NCBI GenBank assembly: GCA_025455765.1
Contig: JALOLX010000026.1
Coordinates: 1 to 10,333 of the forward strand
Length of the DNA: 10,333 bases
Origin: Flavobacteriales bacterium
GTDB lineage: Bacteria; Bacteroidota; Bacteroidia; Flavobacteriales_F; PHOS-HE28
Reading direction: 5' to 3'
A program made the translations under genes and the position numbers. The notes below the pieces were generated by a model. That model was not told the origin of the DNA, searched no databases, and worked only from the letters and a program-made list of their open reading frames with translations. Positions 1 to 6,326 of the stretch are shown in pieces; the stretch's first letter is position 1, and the number at the start of each line of letters is the position of its first letter.

Positions 1-248
1 ACCGTGCCCAGGATGTATTGTAAAGGCTCACCCGCAGCGAGCCGCTTGATGGGCAGATAGACCTTCAGCAGTTCCGATTCGCTCAATGCCTCGGACCTCG
101 CCAGTTCAAGTCTGGCACGGTCCCAGCCGAGCCGTTCGGCGAACACGATGCGGGCCATGGCGAGCGCTTCCGGCCGGTCGTACCGGGGTGCCAGGCGCTG
201 CACATAGGCGGCCAGCACCGCGCCCACTGTGTTGCCCGCGATCTGCAC
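1..248 (-). CDS. prmC: PrmC (HemK) release-factor glutamine methyltransferase, N-terminal part
   Basis: PrmC methylates the glutamine of the GGQ motif in peptide release factors RF1 and RF2, using S-adenosylmethionine in the cytoplasm. The window holds about 82 codons from the start; the gene runs off the left edge. The translation shows the family's helical N-terminal domain: the segment IVFAERLGWDR near residues 34-44 and the hallmark GEPLQYILG at 73-81. The Rossmann methyltransferase domain with its NPPY motif lies outside the window, so the call rests on the N-terminal domain alone. I chose a GTG start at 248 because the protein begins there as expected (VQIAGN), and a TACTTTTG promoter element sits four bases upstream. 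The frame stays open further upstream inside ribD, without any ATG that I found. The gene is divergent from ribD, 66 bases away. I recall the same pairing in other Flavobacteriia. Confidence 0.85.
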   Translation of the reverse strand, partial: MQIAGNTVGAVLAAYVQRLAPRYDRPEALAMARIVFAERLGWDRARLELARSEALSESELLKVYLPIKRLAAGEPLQYILGT

Positions 249-252
249 GGCG

Positions 253-260
253 CAAAAGTA
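253..260 (-). promoter_or_regulatory. Bacteroidota -7 promoter element upstream of prmC
   Basis: On the minus strand this reads TACTTTTG, an exact match to the Bacteroidota -7 consensus TAnnTTTG. It ends only four bases before the proposed GTG start, which implies a very short or absent 5' leader. I saw no TTG element 19-21 bases upstream, so only half the promoter is supported. Confidence 0.45.
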
Positions 261-275
261 GGGGTGCGCCGTACC

Positions 276-305
276 TTGATGGTCGTTCCAGATGGAGCAC
301 CTTTG
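276..305 (+). promoter_or_regulatory. Predicted Bacteroidota-type promoter for the ribD operon
   Basis: A TTG at 276-278 is followed after 19 bases by CACCTTTG at 298-305. This fits the Bacteroidota promoter pattern (TTG, 19-21 bases, TAnnTTTG) with one mismatch in the -7 box. The box ends nine bases before the ATG at 315, which favours that ATG over the upstream GTG 264 and ATG 279. No Shine-Dalgarno sequence is visible before the ATG. Confidence 0.45.
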
Positions 306-314
306 CAGGGCGAA

Positions 315-1406
315 ATGGAGCAACACGCAGAGCATTTGCGGTGGATGGCCCGCTGCCTTCAACTGGCGCGTATGGGCGCTGGCAGCGCGGCACCGAACCC
401 CATGGTGGGTGCCGTACTCGTACATGAAGGCCGCATCCTTGCTGAAGGCTGGCACCACCGTCCCGGCACAGGCCATGCGGAAGTGCAGTGCTTGAACGCG
501 TTCGGCGGTGGACCCCTGCCGACGGATGCCACGCTCTACGTCAACCTTGAGCCGTGCGCGCATCATGGCCGCACCCCACCCTGTGCCGATCTGCTCATTG
601 CGCGCGGTGTGCGGCATGTGGTCATCGCTCATGAAGACCCCTTCCCTGCTGTGGCGGGCCGTGGTATCGCCCGGTTGCGTGCGGCGGGAGTACACGTGGA
701 AGTGGGAGTGATGGCCAACGAAGCACGCTGGATGAACCGTCGCTTCCTGACCAGCGTGGAGCAGCAGCGGCCCTACGTAGTGCTGAAGTGGGCGCGTTCG
801 GTGGATGGCCTGCTGGACCAGGCCGGGCGCAGGGAACGCGCTGGCACTGCGATCAGTAGTGCGGAGAGCAATGTCCTTGTCCATCGGTGGCGCAGCGAGG
901 AACAGGCCATCCTTGTGGGGGGGAACACGGTCCTTCGTGACGATCCCAGCCTAACGGTGCGCCACGTGATCGGCAGGCAGCCCTTGCGGGTGGTGCTGGA
1001 CCGCTCGGGTGTGGCGCCCGCGGACTCCGTGGTGTTCATGGACGGCGGTATGACCTTACTCTTCACCGACCGTTACCGCAGCGATGTGCAGGTTGAGCAG
1101 AACATCGTGGCGCGCGGGGACGAGGTACTCCCCATCTTATTGAGGGAGCTACACAAGCGCGATGTGCGGTCGTTGTTGGTGGAGGGCGGTGCACGGTTGC
1201 ACGGTGCATTCCTCGCGAGCAGCCTGTGGGACGAAGCGCGCATCATCGAAGCACCGATCGCGCTCGGCTCAGGGACGGAGGCACCAGCAGCACACGGCAT
1301 CCTTCAAAGCGATATCCCCGTGGGTGCCGACCACATCCGCACCTACGTTCGTTCTGCTGAACTTCGCCGCCCCGTAACGGCCACCCTATCCGACCCATGG
1401 TGCTGA
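315..1406 (+). CDS. ribD: RibD, bifunctional riboflavin deaminase/reductase
   Basis: RibD carries out two cytoplasmic steps of riboflavin synthesis: it deaminates the pyrimidine ring of the GTP-derived intermediate and then reduces its ribosyl side chain with NADPH. The 363-residue protein shows both domains. The deaminase domain (about 1-148) has APNPMVGAVLVHEG from residue 26, the HAE motif with zinc ligand His54 and catalytic Glu56, and PCAHHGRTPPC at 80-90 with zinc ligands Cys81 and Cys90. The reductase domain (about 152-360) has LKWARSVDG at 157-165, AILVGGNTVLRDDPSLTVR from 198 and LLVEGGARLHGAFL from 287. Length is normal for the family. I prefer the ATG at 315 because MEQHAEHLRWMARCLQLA aligns with typical RibD starts and a promoter lies just upstream; GTG 264 would add 17 residues. 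Its 3' end overlaps the next gene by 10 bases. Confidence 0.95.
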   Translation: MEQHAEHLRWMARCLQLARMGAGSAAPNPMVGAVLVHEGRILAEGWHHRPGTGHAEVQCLNAFGGGPLPTDATLYVNLEPCAHHGRTPPCADLLIARGVRHVVIAHEDPFPAVAGRGIARLRAAGVHVEVGVMANEARWMNRRFLTSVEQQRPYVVLKWARSVDGLLDQAGRRERAGTAISSAESNVLVHRWRSEEQAILVGGNTVLRDDPSLTVRHVIGRQPLRVVLDRSGVAPADSVVFMDGGMTLLFTDRYRSDVQVEQNIVARGDEVLPILLRELHKRDVRSLLVEGGARLHGAFLASSLWDEARIIEAPIALGSGTEAPAAHGILQSDIPVGADHIRTYVRSAELRRPVTATLSDPWC

Positions 1407-2245
1407 TCCTTGCCGCTTCGCTGTGCATGGCGTTGCTCTTCCTGCTCTTCAAGGTGTACGATCGGCGCGGTGTGCCGTTGCTGCCCACCATCGTCATCAA
1501 CTATTTCGTCGCGCTCAGCTGTGGTACCGTGGTGGCTCCTGCGTGGAAGGCCGGGGACCTGAGCCCCTTGCTCCTGCCGGTGCTCGTATTGGGCGTGCTC
1601 TTCATCACCCTCTTCTATCTGACCGGCCTCAGCACACAACGGGCAGGGGTGGCGGCCACTTCAGTAGCGAGCAAGATGAGCCTGGTGCTCACTGTGCTGG
1701 CGGCGGTGGTGTTCTACAACGAAGCGCCGGGCAGGCTCGGCTGGCTGGGTATCGGGCTGGCACTGTTGGGCGTGTTGCTCGCCTCCTGGACGCGTGGGCC
1801 TGAAGGTGGTCGCGGTGCATGGGGCCTTCCGCTGGTGCTGTTCCTGGGGAATGCAGCCATCGACATCCTGCTGAACCACACGCAGCGCACCCACATCACA
1901 CCAAGCACCGAGGCCGTGTTCCCCACCTTGATCTTTGGTGTGGCCGGAGCGCTCGGGCTCTTGCGGCTGCTCACTTCAAAGGACCGTGGGCAACTCGCGC
2001 TTCCTTCGGTGTGGGTCTCCGGCGTACTGCTGGGCCTGGTGAACTACGCTTCGCTCTACTTCATTGTGGGAGCCTTGGCGCGCAGTGGCTTCGCGGCCAG
2101 CAGTGTGTTCCCGCTGATGAACATCGGGGTGATCCTGTTCGGGACGGCGGGCAGCATTGCGGTGTTCCAGGAGCGACTTTCGCGCGTGCAGTGGATCGGT
2201 GTGGCGTGTTCGGTATTGGCCATGATCCTGATCCTGCAGGCGTGA
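1397..2245 (+). CDS. EamA (drug/metabolite transporter family) membrane protein
   Basis: This is a 282-residue integral inner-membrane protein, likely a small-molecule transporter of the drug/metabolite transporter superfamily. Hydrophobicity suggests ten membrane helices, beginning with the segment at residues 2-20. Two EamA repeats are visible. The first ends at about residue 131, with the AGVAATSVASKMSL segment and the FYNEAPGRLGWLGI loop-helix. The second ends at the C-terminus, with GFAASSVFPLMNIGVILFG followed by VFQERLSRVQWIGV; the glutamate after the ninth helix is typical of EamA proteins. The start lies inside the ribD 3' end (10-base overlap) and the stop shares one base with the yigZ start (TGATG), so the three genes are probably one translationally coupled operon. 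Substrate is unknown. Linkage to ribD might hint at a flavin-related compound, but that is speculation. Confidence 0.85.
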   Translation: MVLILAASLCMALLFLLFKVYDRRGVPLLPTIVINYFVALSCGTVVAPAWKAGDLSPLLLPVLVLGVLFITLFYLTGLSTQRAGVAATSVASKMSLVLTVLAAVVFYNEAPGRLGWLGIGLALLGVLLASWTRGPEGGRGAWGLPLVLFLGNAAIDILLNHTQRTHITPSTEAVFPTLIFGVAGALGLLRLLTSKDRGQLALPSVWVSGVLLGLVNYASLYFIVGALARSGFAASSVFPLMNIGVILFGTAGSIAVFQERLSRVQWIGVACSVLAMILILQA

Positions 2246-2862
2246 TGGAGGATGGCGACCGCTACCGGATCCTGACCGGTCCGGGTGAAGGATCGTTCCG
2301 CGATCGTGCGAGCAAGTTCATCGGCCTTGCGTACCCGACGAGGTCGTTGCCCGAAGTGAAGGAACTCATCGCCGCACTTCGCAAGGCGCATCCTGGCGCG
2401 GTCCATTTCTGTCACGCTTCGGTCCTTGGAGCGGATGGGGCTGAACAGCGCTCTAGTGATGATGGTGAGCCCTCGGGCACGGCGGGCAGGCCGATCCTGC
2501 GCCAGATCATCGCGGCCGGCGTCACGGATACGGCCGTGATCGTGGTGCGGTACTTCGGTGGCACCTTGCTGGGGAAAGGTGGCCTTGTACAGGCCTATGG
2601 TGAAGCTGCGCGCCTGGCCCTGGCCGCTGCACCACAAGAGGACCGGTGGCGCACGGGCACTGTGGCGGTCACGTGTCCCCATGCCCGGTTCGAGCAGGTG
2701 CGGTTGGACATCGAACGCAGTGGTGGGCGCATCACGCACGCCGAATTCCTTGCCACGTGCTCCGTTCGTGCAGAGGTCCCTCGCTCGCGCATCGCTGCAC
2801 TCTTGGAGCGTTGGGTACAGCAGGGCCTGCTGGATGCGCGGCGCATCGACGGGTCACGGTGA
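2245..2862 (+). CDS. yigZ: YigZ/IMPACT family protein
   Basis: This 205-residue protein belongs to the YigZ/IMPACT (UPF0029) family. The eukaryotic relative IMPACT regulates the Gcn2 kinase; the bacterial role is not settled, though a ribosome- or RNA-linked function has been suggested. The N-terminal domain (about 15-125) carries the signature DDGEPSGTAGRPIL at 72-85 and a second block, VRYFGGTLLGKGGL, from 101. A DUF1949-like C-terminal domain occupies about 137-195. Length is typical. The frame is open far upstream inside the transporter gene, but the ATG at 2245 overlaps that gene's TGA and gives a family-length protein, so I chose it. It is the third gene of the ribD operon. It converges on the thioesterase gene and overlaps its end by nine bases, with no terminator hairpin in between. 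Confidence 0.93.
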   Translation: MEDGDRYRILTGPGEGSFRDRASKFIGLAYPTRSLPEVKELIAALRKAHPGAVHFCHASVLGADGAEQRSSDDGEPSGTAGRPILRQIIAAGVTDTAVIVVRYFGGTLLGKGGLVQAYGEAARLALAAAPQEDRWRTGTVAVTCPHARFEQVRLDIERSGGRITHAEFLATCSVRAEVPRSRIAALLERWVQQGLLDARRIDGSR

Positions 2863-3264
2863 GAAGAACGGTCCCAATGCGTTGAGCAATTCTTGTGGGG
2901 CGCGCATGGGGCGGCCAGTGGAGCGGTCCACGAAGACGAGCGTGGTGGTGGCTTCGGTAAGGAGCGCACCGGACGAAGAGCGCAGCGCGTAGGAGAACTG
3001 GATGCGTGCGGTGGGTAGTGCTGTAATGGTCGTACGCAGCACGAGCTCATCATCGTAATAAGCGGGTGCATGGTAGCGCAGCCAAAGCTCATGCACAGGC
3101 AGGAGCACTCCTTCATCCTCCAATCGCTTGTAGGGGAAGCCCAAAGCCCGCAGCGCTTCCACCCGCCCTACTTCGAGGTACTCCGCATAGTTGCCGTAGT
3201 ACACATAGCCCATCCGGTCGGTCTCGCCATACCGCACGCGCAGGGTGATCTCGTGATCGTACAT
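2854..3264 (-). CDS. YbgC/FadM-like hotdog-fold acyl-CoA thioesterase
   Basis: This 136-residue cytoplasmic protein resembles YbgC/4-hydroxybenzoyl-CoA-type thioesterases, which hydrolyse acyl-CoA (or acyl-carrier) thioesters. The diagnostic N-terminal motif is RYGETDRMGYVYYGNYAEY from residue 11: Asp16 is the expected catalytic aspartate, and GNY stands where many homologues have HxNY. The remainder fits a single hotdog domain, with hydrophobic strands such as ELVLRTTI (73-80), ARIQFSYALR (86-95) and ATTTLVFVD (105-113). Length is typical for this family. The frame continues 75 codons upstream into the dnaA intergenic region, but that part is Cys/Arg-rich and unlike the family, so I start at ATG 3264, just after a promoter-like sequence. 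Natural substrate is unknown. In proteobacteria ybgC sits with tol-pal genes; no such genes are present here. Confidence 0.88.
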   Translation of the reverse strand: MYDHEITLRVRYGETDRMGYVYYGNYAEYLEVGRVEALRALGFPYKRLEDEGVLLPVHELWLRYHAPAYYDDELVLRTTITALPTARIQFSYALRSSSGALLTEATTTLVFVDRSTGRPMRAPQELLNALGPFFSP

Positions 3265-3269
3265 GGCGC

Positions 3270-3300
3270 ATAAGTTAAGGGTGATCCGATCAGCACACAA
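3270..3300 (-). promoter_or_regulatory. Predicted promoter of the thioesterase gene
   Basis: On the minus strand a TTG (complement of 3298-3300) is followed after 20 bases by TAACTTAT (complement of 3270-3277). Spacing fits the Bacteroidota promoter, but the last two positions of the -7 box deviate from TAnnTTTG. The ATG at 3264 starts five bases downstream, so any leader would be very short. Confidence 0.35.
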
Positions 3301-3336
3301 CGTTGCGCACGCTTGAACCGCACCGTACCTTCGGGG

Positions 3337-3345
3337 TGTGGAAAA
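3337..3345 (-). promoter_or_regulatory. Candidate DnaA box (TTTTCCACA)
   Basis: The minus strand reads TTTTCCACA, one mismatch from the consensus TTATCCACA. By chance about 0.09 sites with at most one mismatch would be expected in 400 bases on both strands, assuming even base composition. It may bind DnaA for autoregulation of dnaA or for origin function. Confidence 0.4.
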
Positions 3346-3559
3346 GTGTGATGGTCGTTCGATGTCATACGTGATGTGTTGAACGGTTCCGGCTGTTGAC
3401 CGATGCTGGTGATCGAACACGGTGGCGCCCAACCCATTGGACCGCTTTGAACACCGCGCAGGGCAAGGCTTGTAGCACGAACACCACACGGCTCCATGGA
3501 AGTAAAATTTTCGTTACCACCAAGTACACTTCAACTTTTTTTCTTCACTTCTTTGTGTC

Positions 3560-3567
3560 CATATTTG
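3560..3567 (+). promoter_or_regulatory. Possible -7 element of the dnaA promoter
   Basis: CATATTTG matches TAnnTTTG with one mismatch and lies at the end of the AT-rich tract. A T-run at 3536-3542 is placed about where a -33 element is expected. It would give a leader of about 90 bases, unlike the other promoters here. The support is weak. Confidence 0.25.
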
Positions 3568-3665
3568 CCACCCCTTCGAACGACCCTCGCGCTCACCATC
3601 GCCCCGGTGAACGATGATCGAACGAAGGCCATCACCAGGACCAACCACTAACCGCTGACCGATCC

Positions 3666-5096
3666 ATGAAGAAAGACCACGAGAAGATCTGGGGGCGGTG
3701 CTTGGAGGTGATCCGGGATAATGTCAGCCAGCAGAGTTTCAAGACCTGGTTCGAACCGATCAAGGCCTTGAAGCTGGATGAGCATGTCCTCACCATCCAG
3801 GTGCCATCGCAGTTCTTCTACGAATGGCTGGAGGAACATTACATCGGGCTGCTCAAGAAGATCATCAAGAAGGAACTGGGTACAGAAGGACGGCTGGAGT
3901 ACTCCATCATCATGGAGAACGGCTTCCAAAGTGCCAACCCCTATACGGTGAAGGTTCCCACGAGCCATGCACGCGAGGTGAAGAACCCCGCCGTGAGCCT
4001 CCCGATCGATGTGGCCAACAGCCCCATCAAGAATCCGTTCATCATCCCTGGTCTGCGCAAGATCAAGGTGGAGAGCCATCTCAACCCCAACTATTCCTTC
4101 GACAACTTCATCGAAGGGGACTGCAACCGATTGGCGCGTAGTGCAGGCTATGCTGTGGCCCAAAAGCCCGGCGGCACTGCCTTCAATCCGTTGTTGCTCT
4201 ATGGTGGCGTTGGACTTGGCAAGACCCACCTGGCACATGCCATCGGTATCGAGATCAAACGGAACCACCCGGACAAGACCATCCTCTACGTACCTGCCGA
4301 GAAGTTCACCCAACAGTTCATCGAAGCGGTGAAGAACAACACCGTGGGCGACTTCCAGCAGTTCTACCAAATGATGGACGTGCTCATCATCGACGATGTG
4401 CAGTTCCTCGCCGGTAAGGAGAAAACGCAGGATGTGTTCTTCCACATCTTCAACCACCTGCACCAGTCCGGCCGTCAGTTGGTGATCACCAGCGACAAGG
4501 CCCCGGTGGAAATGGCCGGTATGGAGCAGCGCCTGCTCTCCCGCTTCAAATGGGGCTTGAGCGCCGATCTGCAGACCCCGGGTCTGGAGACACGCATCGC
4601 CATCCTGGAGAAGAAGATGTACGCCGAAGGCATCGACCTGCCCAAGGAAGTGGTGGAATACCTCGCGTACAGCATCACCACCAACATCCGCGAACTGGAA
4701 GGGGCGATGATCAGCCTCATCGCACAGAGCTCCCTCAACAAGAAGGCCGTCACGCTCGATCTCGCCAAGCAGATGATCGACAAGTTCGTGAAGAACACGG
4801 CGCGTGAGGTGAGCATCGACTACATCCAGAAGGTGGTGTGCGACTACTTCGACCTGCCGATCGAACTGCTGAAGAGCAAGACCCGCAAGCGCGAAGTGGT
4901 ACAGGCCCGCCAGATCGCGATGTACTTCGCCAAGCGCATGACCAAGAGCTCGCTGGCCAACATCGGTGCGCACTGCGGTGGAAAGGACCACGCCACCGTG
5001 CTCCACGCCTGCCGCACGGTGAACAACCTGCAGGAGACCGACAAGCAGTTCCGCGGTTACTTGGAGGACCTGGAAAAGAAGCTCAGCATTCACTGA
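3666..5096 (+). CDS. dnaA: DnaA, chromosomal replication initiator
   Basis: DnaA binds DnaA boxes at the origin, forms an ATP-dependent filament, melts the duplex and recruits the replicative helicase; it also regulates transcription. The 476-residue protein has all four domains. Domain I is about 1-85 (IWGRCLEVI near the start, then FKTWFEPI). Domain II is a short linker to about 135. The AAA+ domain III starts near PNYSFDNFIEGDCN at 141, with Walker A GGVGLGKTH at 180-188, Walker B LIIDDVQF at 240-247, sensor 1 ITSD at 274-277, box VII LLSRFKWGL at 290-298 and the sensor 2 segment NIRELEGAM at 340-348. The domain IV helix-turn-helix carries the DnaA signature GGKDHATVLHACRTV at 438-452. Nothing is missing and the length is normal. 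The ATG at 3666 gives the standard N-terminus; no Shine-Dalgarno sequence precedes it. It is a single-gene unit ended by a terminator. Confidence 0.98.
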   Translation: MKKDHEKIWGRCLEVIRDNVSQQSFKTWFEPIKALKLDEHVLTIQVPSQFFYEWLEEHYIGLLKKIIKKELGTEGRLEYSIIMENGFQSANPYTVKVPTSHAREVKNPAVSLPIDVANSPIKNPFIIPGLRKIKVESHLNPNYSFDNFIEGDCNRLARSAGYAVAQKPGGTAFNPLLLYGGVGLGKTHLAHAIGIEIKRNHPDKTILYVPAEKFTQQFIEAVKNNTVGDFQQFYQMMDVLIIDDVQFLAGKEKTQDVFFHIFNHLHQSGRQLVITSDKAPVEMAGMEQRLLSRFKWGLSADLQTPGLETRIAILEKKMYAEGIDLPKEVVEYLAYSITTNIRELEGAMISLIAQSSLNKKAVTLDLAKQMIDKFVKNTAREVSIDYIQKVVCDYFDLPIELLKSKTRKREVVQARQIAMYFAKRMTKSSLANIGAHCGGKDHATVLHACRTVNNLQETDKQFRGYLEDLEKKLSIH

Positions 5097-5117
5097 TCGC
5101 GTTCGATCGAACAGGAT

Positions 5118-5150
5118 GAAGGCCTCCGCACTGTGGGGGCCTTCGCTTTT
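5118..5150 (+). terminator. Rho-independent terminator after dnaA
   Basis: A ten-base stem (5118-5127 pairing with 5135-5144, one G-T wobble) encloses a seven-base loop and is followed by GCTTTT at 5145-5150. It begins 21 bases after the dnaA stop and ends 14 bases before the next gene. dnaA transcription therefore probably ends here and the phosphatase gene has its own start. The T-run is short. Confidence 0.75.
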
Positions 5151-5164
5151 CCGACCTTCGCGGC

Positions 5165-5629
5165 ATGAAGATCCTGATGGTCTGTCTGGGCAACATCTGC
5201 CGTTCCCCCATGGCGGAGGGCCTCCTGCGCGCGCGTGCTGCTGAACGAGGCGTGTCGCTGATCACTGATTCGGCCGGCACCAGCAACTACCATGTGGGCG
5301 AAGCGCCCGACCTGCGTGCCCAAGCGGCCATGCGCAGACGCGGCATCGACATCAGCGACCTGCGCGGACGACAGTTCAACGCGAAGGACTTCGCTGCGTT
5401 CGATCACATCTTCGTGATGGACCGCAGCAACCTGGCCAATGTGCTCGCACTGGCTGAAGGTCCCCATCAGCAGGCCCGCGTACGGTTGATGATGGATATG
5501 CTGCCCGAGGCGGAGCTACGCGAAGTACCCGACCCCTACTTCGGTGGTGATGACGGATTCGATGCGGTCTTCGATCAGTTGGACAGTGCCATCCATCGCT
5601 TCCTCGATGAGCTCGAACACGGCCGGTAA
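5165..5629 (+). CDS. Low-molecular-weight protein tyrosine phosphatase
   Basis: This 154-residue cytoplasmic enzyme belongs to the low-molecular-weight protein tyrosine phosphatases, which remove phosphate from tyrosine through a cysteinyl-phosphate intermediate. The P-loop is at the N-terminus, VCLGNICRSP, with nucleophile Cys7 and Arg13 (the CX5R motif). The general-acid loop is VPDPYFGG at 121-128, with Asp123. The DSAGTSNYHVGE segment at 35-46 is also typical. All catalytic residues are intact and the length is normal. In many bacteria such enzymes control exopolysaccharide synthesis with a BY-kinase, or act on arginine phosphate, but no kinase or polysaccharide gene is present here. Upstream, after the dnaA terminator, GACCTTCG at 5153-5160 is a weak -7-like match four bases before the ATG. 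The 3' end overlaps the methyltransferase gene by 23 bases, so the two are probably co-transcribed. Confidence 0.93.
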   Translation: MKILMVCLGNICRSPMAEGLLRARAAERGVSLITDSAGTSNYHVGEAPDLRAQAAMRRRGIDISDLRGRQFNAKDFAAFDHIFVMDRSNLANVLALAEGPHQQARVRLMMDMLPEAELREVPDPYFGGDDGFDAVFDQLDSAIHRFLDELEHGR

Positions 5630-6326
5630 GCTGCATCTGCTGCCCGTTTGGCTCGGCGAAGCGGGAGGCCTGGAACAAGTTCCTCCGGAGAACCTTACTG
5701 TGGCCTTGACGCTGGATCTCTGGTTCGTGGAGAACGAGCGCACCGCCCGCCAATTCCTGCGCCGGCTGATGCCTGCTGTGGAACTCCCACGCATGGAGCT
5801 GCATCGCTTCGACCAGGACAGCACGATGACCGATGCGCGTGGGCTGGTGCGCTTGGTGCAACAGGGACGTTCGGCGGGTGTGATGAGCGAGGCCGGAATG
5901 CCAGGCATCGCAGATCCTGGCGCGCTTCTGGTGCGGGCTGCGCACGAGGCCGGCATCGAGGTGGTCCCGCACATCGGGCCCAATTCCATGATGCTCGCGC
6001 TCGCGGCCTCAGGCGCCAATGGACAACAGTTCACCTTCCATGGCTATCTGCCGCGTGCGGTGCATGAGCGTAAGCAGGCCATCCGGCGCATTGCATCGGA
6101 TGCCCAACGCTCGCACGGCGCGCAGTTGTTCATGGAAACGCCGTACCGCAATGATGCGCTCCTGGCCGATCTGTTGGAGCAGTGCGACGAACGGTTGCTG
6201 TTGACCATCGCGGTGGATCTGACACAACCGGGCGGCAGTGTGCGCACCACCACCATCGCCGGGTGGCGCAGACAAAAGCCCACATTGGGCAAGCGCCCCG
6301 CAGTGTTCGTGCTATCCGCCGCTTGA
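5607..6326 (+). CDS. RsmI-like SAM-dependent methyltransferase (tetrapyrrole-methylase fold)
   Basis: This 239-residue protein is a divergent member of the tetrapyrrole-methylase superfamily, closest in motifs to RsmI, which 2'-O-methylates C1402 of 16S rRNA. Matching blocks are VENERTARQFLRR at 41-53 (RsmI: EDTRHT-type), SEAGMPGIADPG at 94-105, PHIGPNSMMLALAASG at 121-136, FTFHGYLPR at 142-150 and METPYRN at 176-182 (RsmI: EAPHR-type). The usual N-terminal PTPIGNLxD block of RsmI is replaced by LLPVWLGEAG at 11-20, and the protein is shorter than RsmI (about 285 residues). An rRNA substrate is therefore plausible but not shown. I recall similar methyltransferases beside dnaA and a phosphatase gene in other Flavobacteriia. 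I start at ATG 5607, inside the phosphatase gene, because the frame further upstream there is unlike the family. The 3' end overlaps the convergent gene by 15 bases. Confidence 0.82.
   Translation: MSSNTAGKLHLLPVWLGEAGGLEQVPPENLTVALTLDLWFVENERTARQFLRRLMPAVELPRMELHRFDQDSTMTDARGLVRLVQQGRSAGVMSEAGMPGIADPGALLVRAAHEAGIEVVPHIGPNSMMLALAASGANGQQFTFHGYLPRAVHERKQAIRRIASDAQRSHGAQLFMETPYRNDALLADLLEQCDERLLLTIAVDLTQPGGSVRTTTIAGWRRQKPTLGKRPAVFVLSAA

Larger units (their letters stand above)
3265..3665. other. dnaA upstream intergenic region, possible origin or control region
   Basis: This 401-base stretch separates the divergent thioesterase and dnaA genes and is the largest gene-free part of the window. 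It holds one near-consensus DnaA box (3337-3345), an AT-rich tract (about 3501-3567, about 31% GC by hand count against roughly 60% elsewhere) containing a T-run at 3536-3542, a possible dnaA promoter (3560-3567), and two copies of GATCGAAC (3411-3418 and 3616-3623). I found no RNA gene and no convincing small ORF. It could be the chromosomal origin or just dnaA control DNA. Only one clear DnaA box was seen, which is fewer than a typical origin. Confidence 0.4.

Noticed and set aside
106..427. Short open frames on both strands at the prmC/ribD junction
   Set aside because: They conflict with prmC and ribD, whose translations carry clear family motifs.
1819..2244. A 142-codon upstream extension of the yigZ frame
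   Set aside because: It lies wholly within the EamA transporter gene in another frame, and yigZ has a family-length start overlapping the transporter stop.
2056..2739. A 227-codon minus-strand frame across the transporter end and yigZ
   Set aside because: It has no recognisable motif and overlaps two well-supported genes, so it is a shadow frame.
3265..3489. A 75-codon in-frame extension upstream of the thioesterase
   Set aside because: The added residues are Cys/Arg-rich and unlike the family; a standard start exists at 3264 just after a promoter-like sequence.
3648..5093. A 481-codon open frame antisense to dnaA
   Set aside because: It mirrors dnaA almost end to end, is rich in His, Leu and Val with no recognisable motif, and is the usual by-product of GC-rich third positions in dnaA. 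The dnaA frame carries every expected motif.
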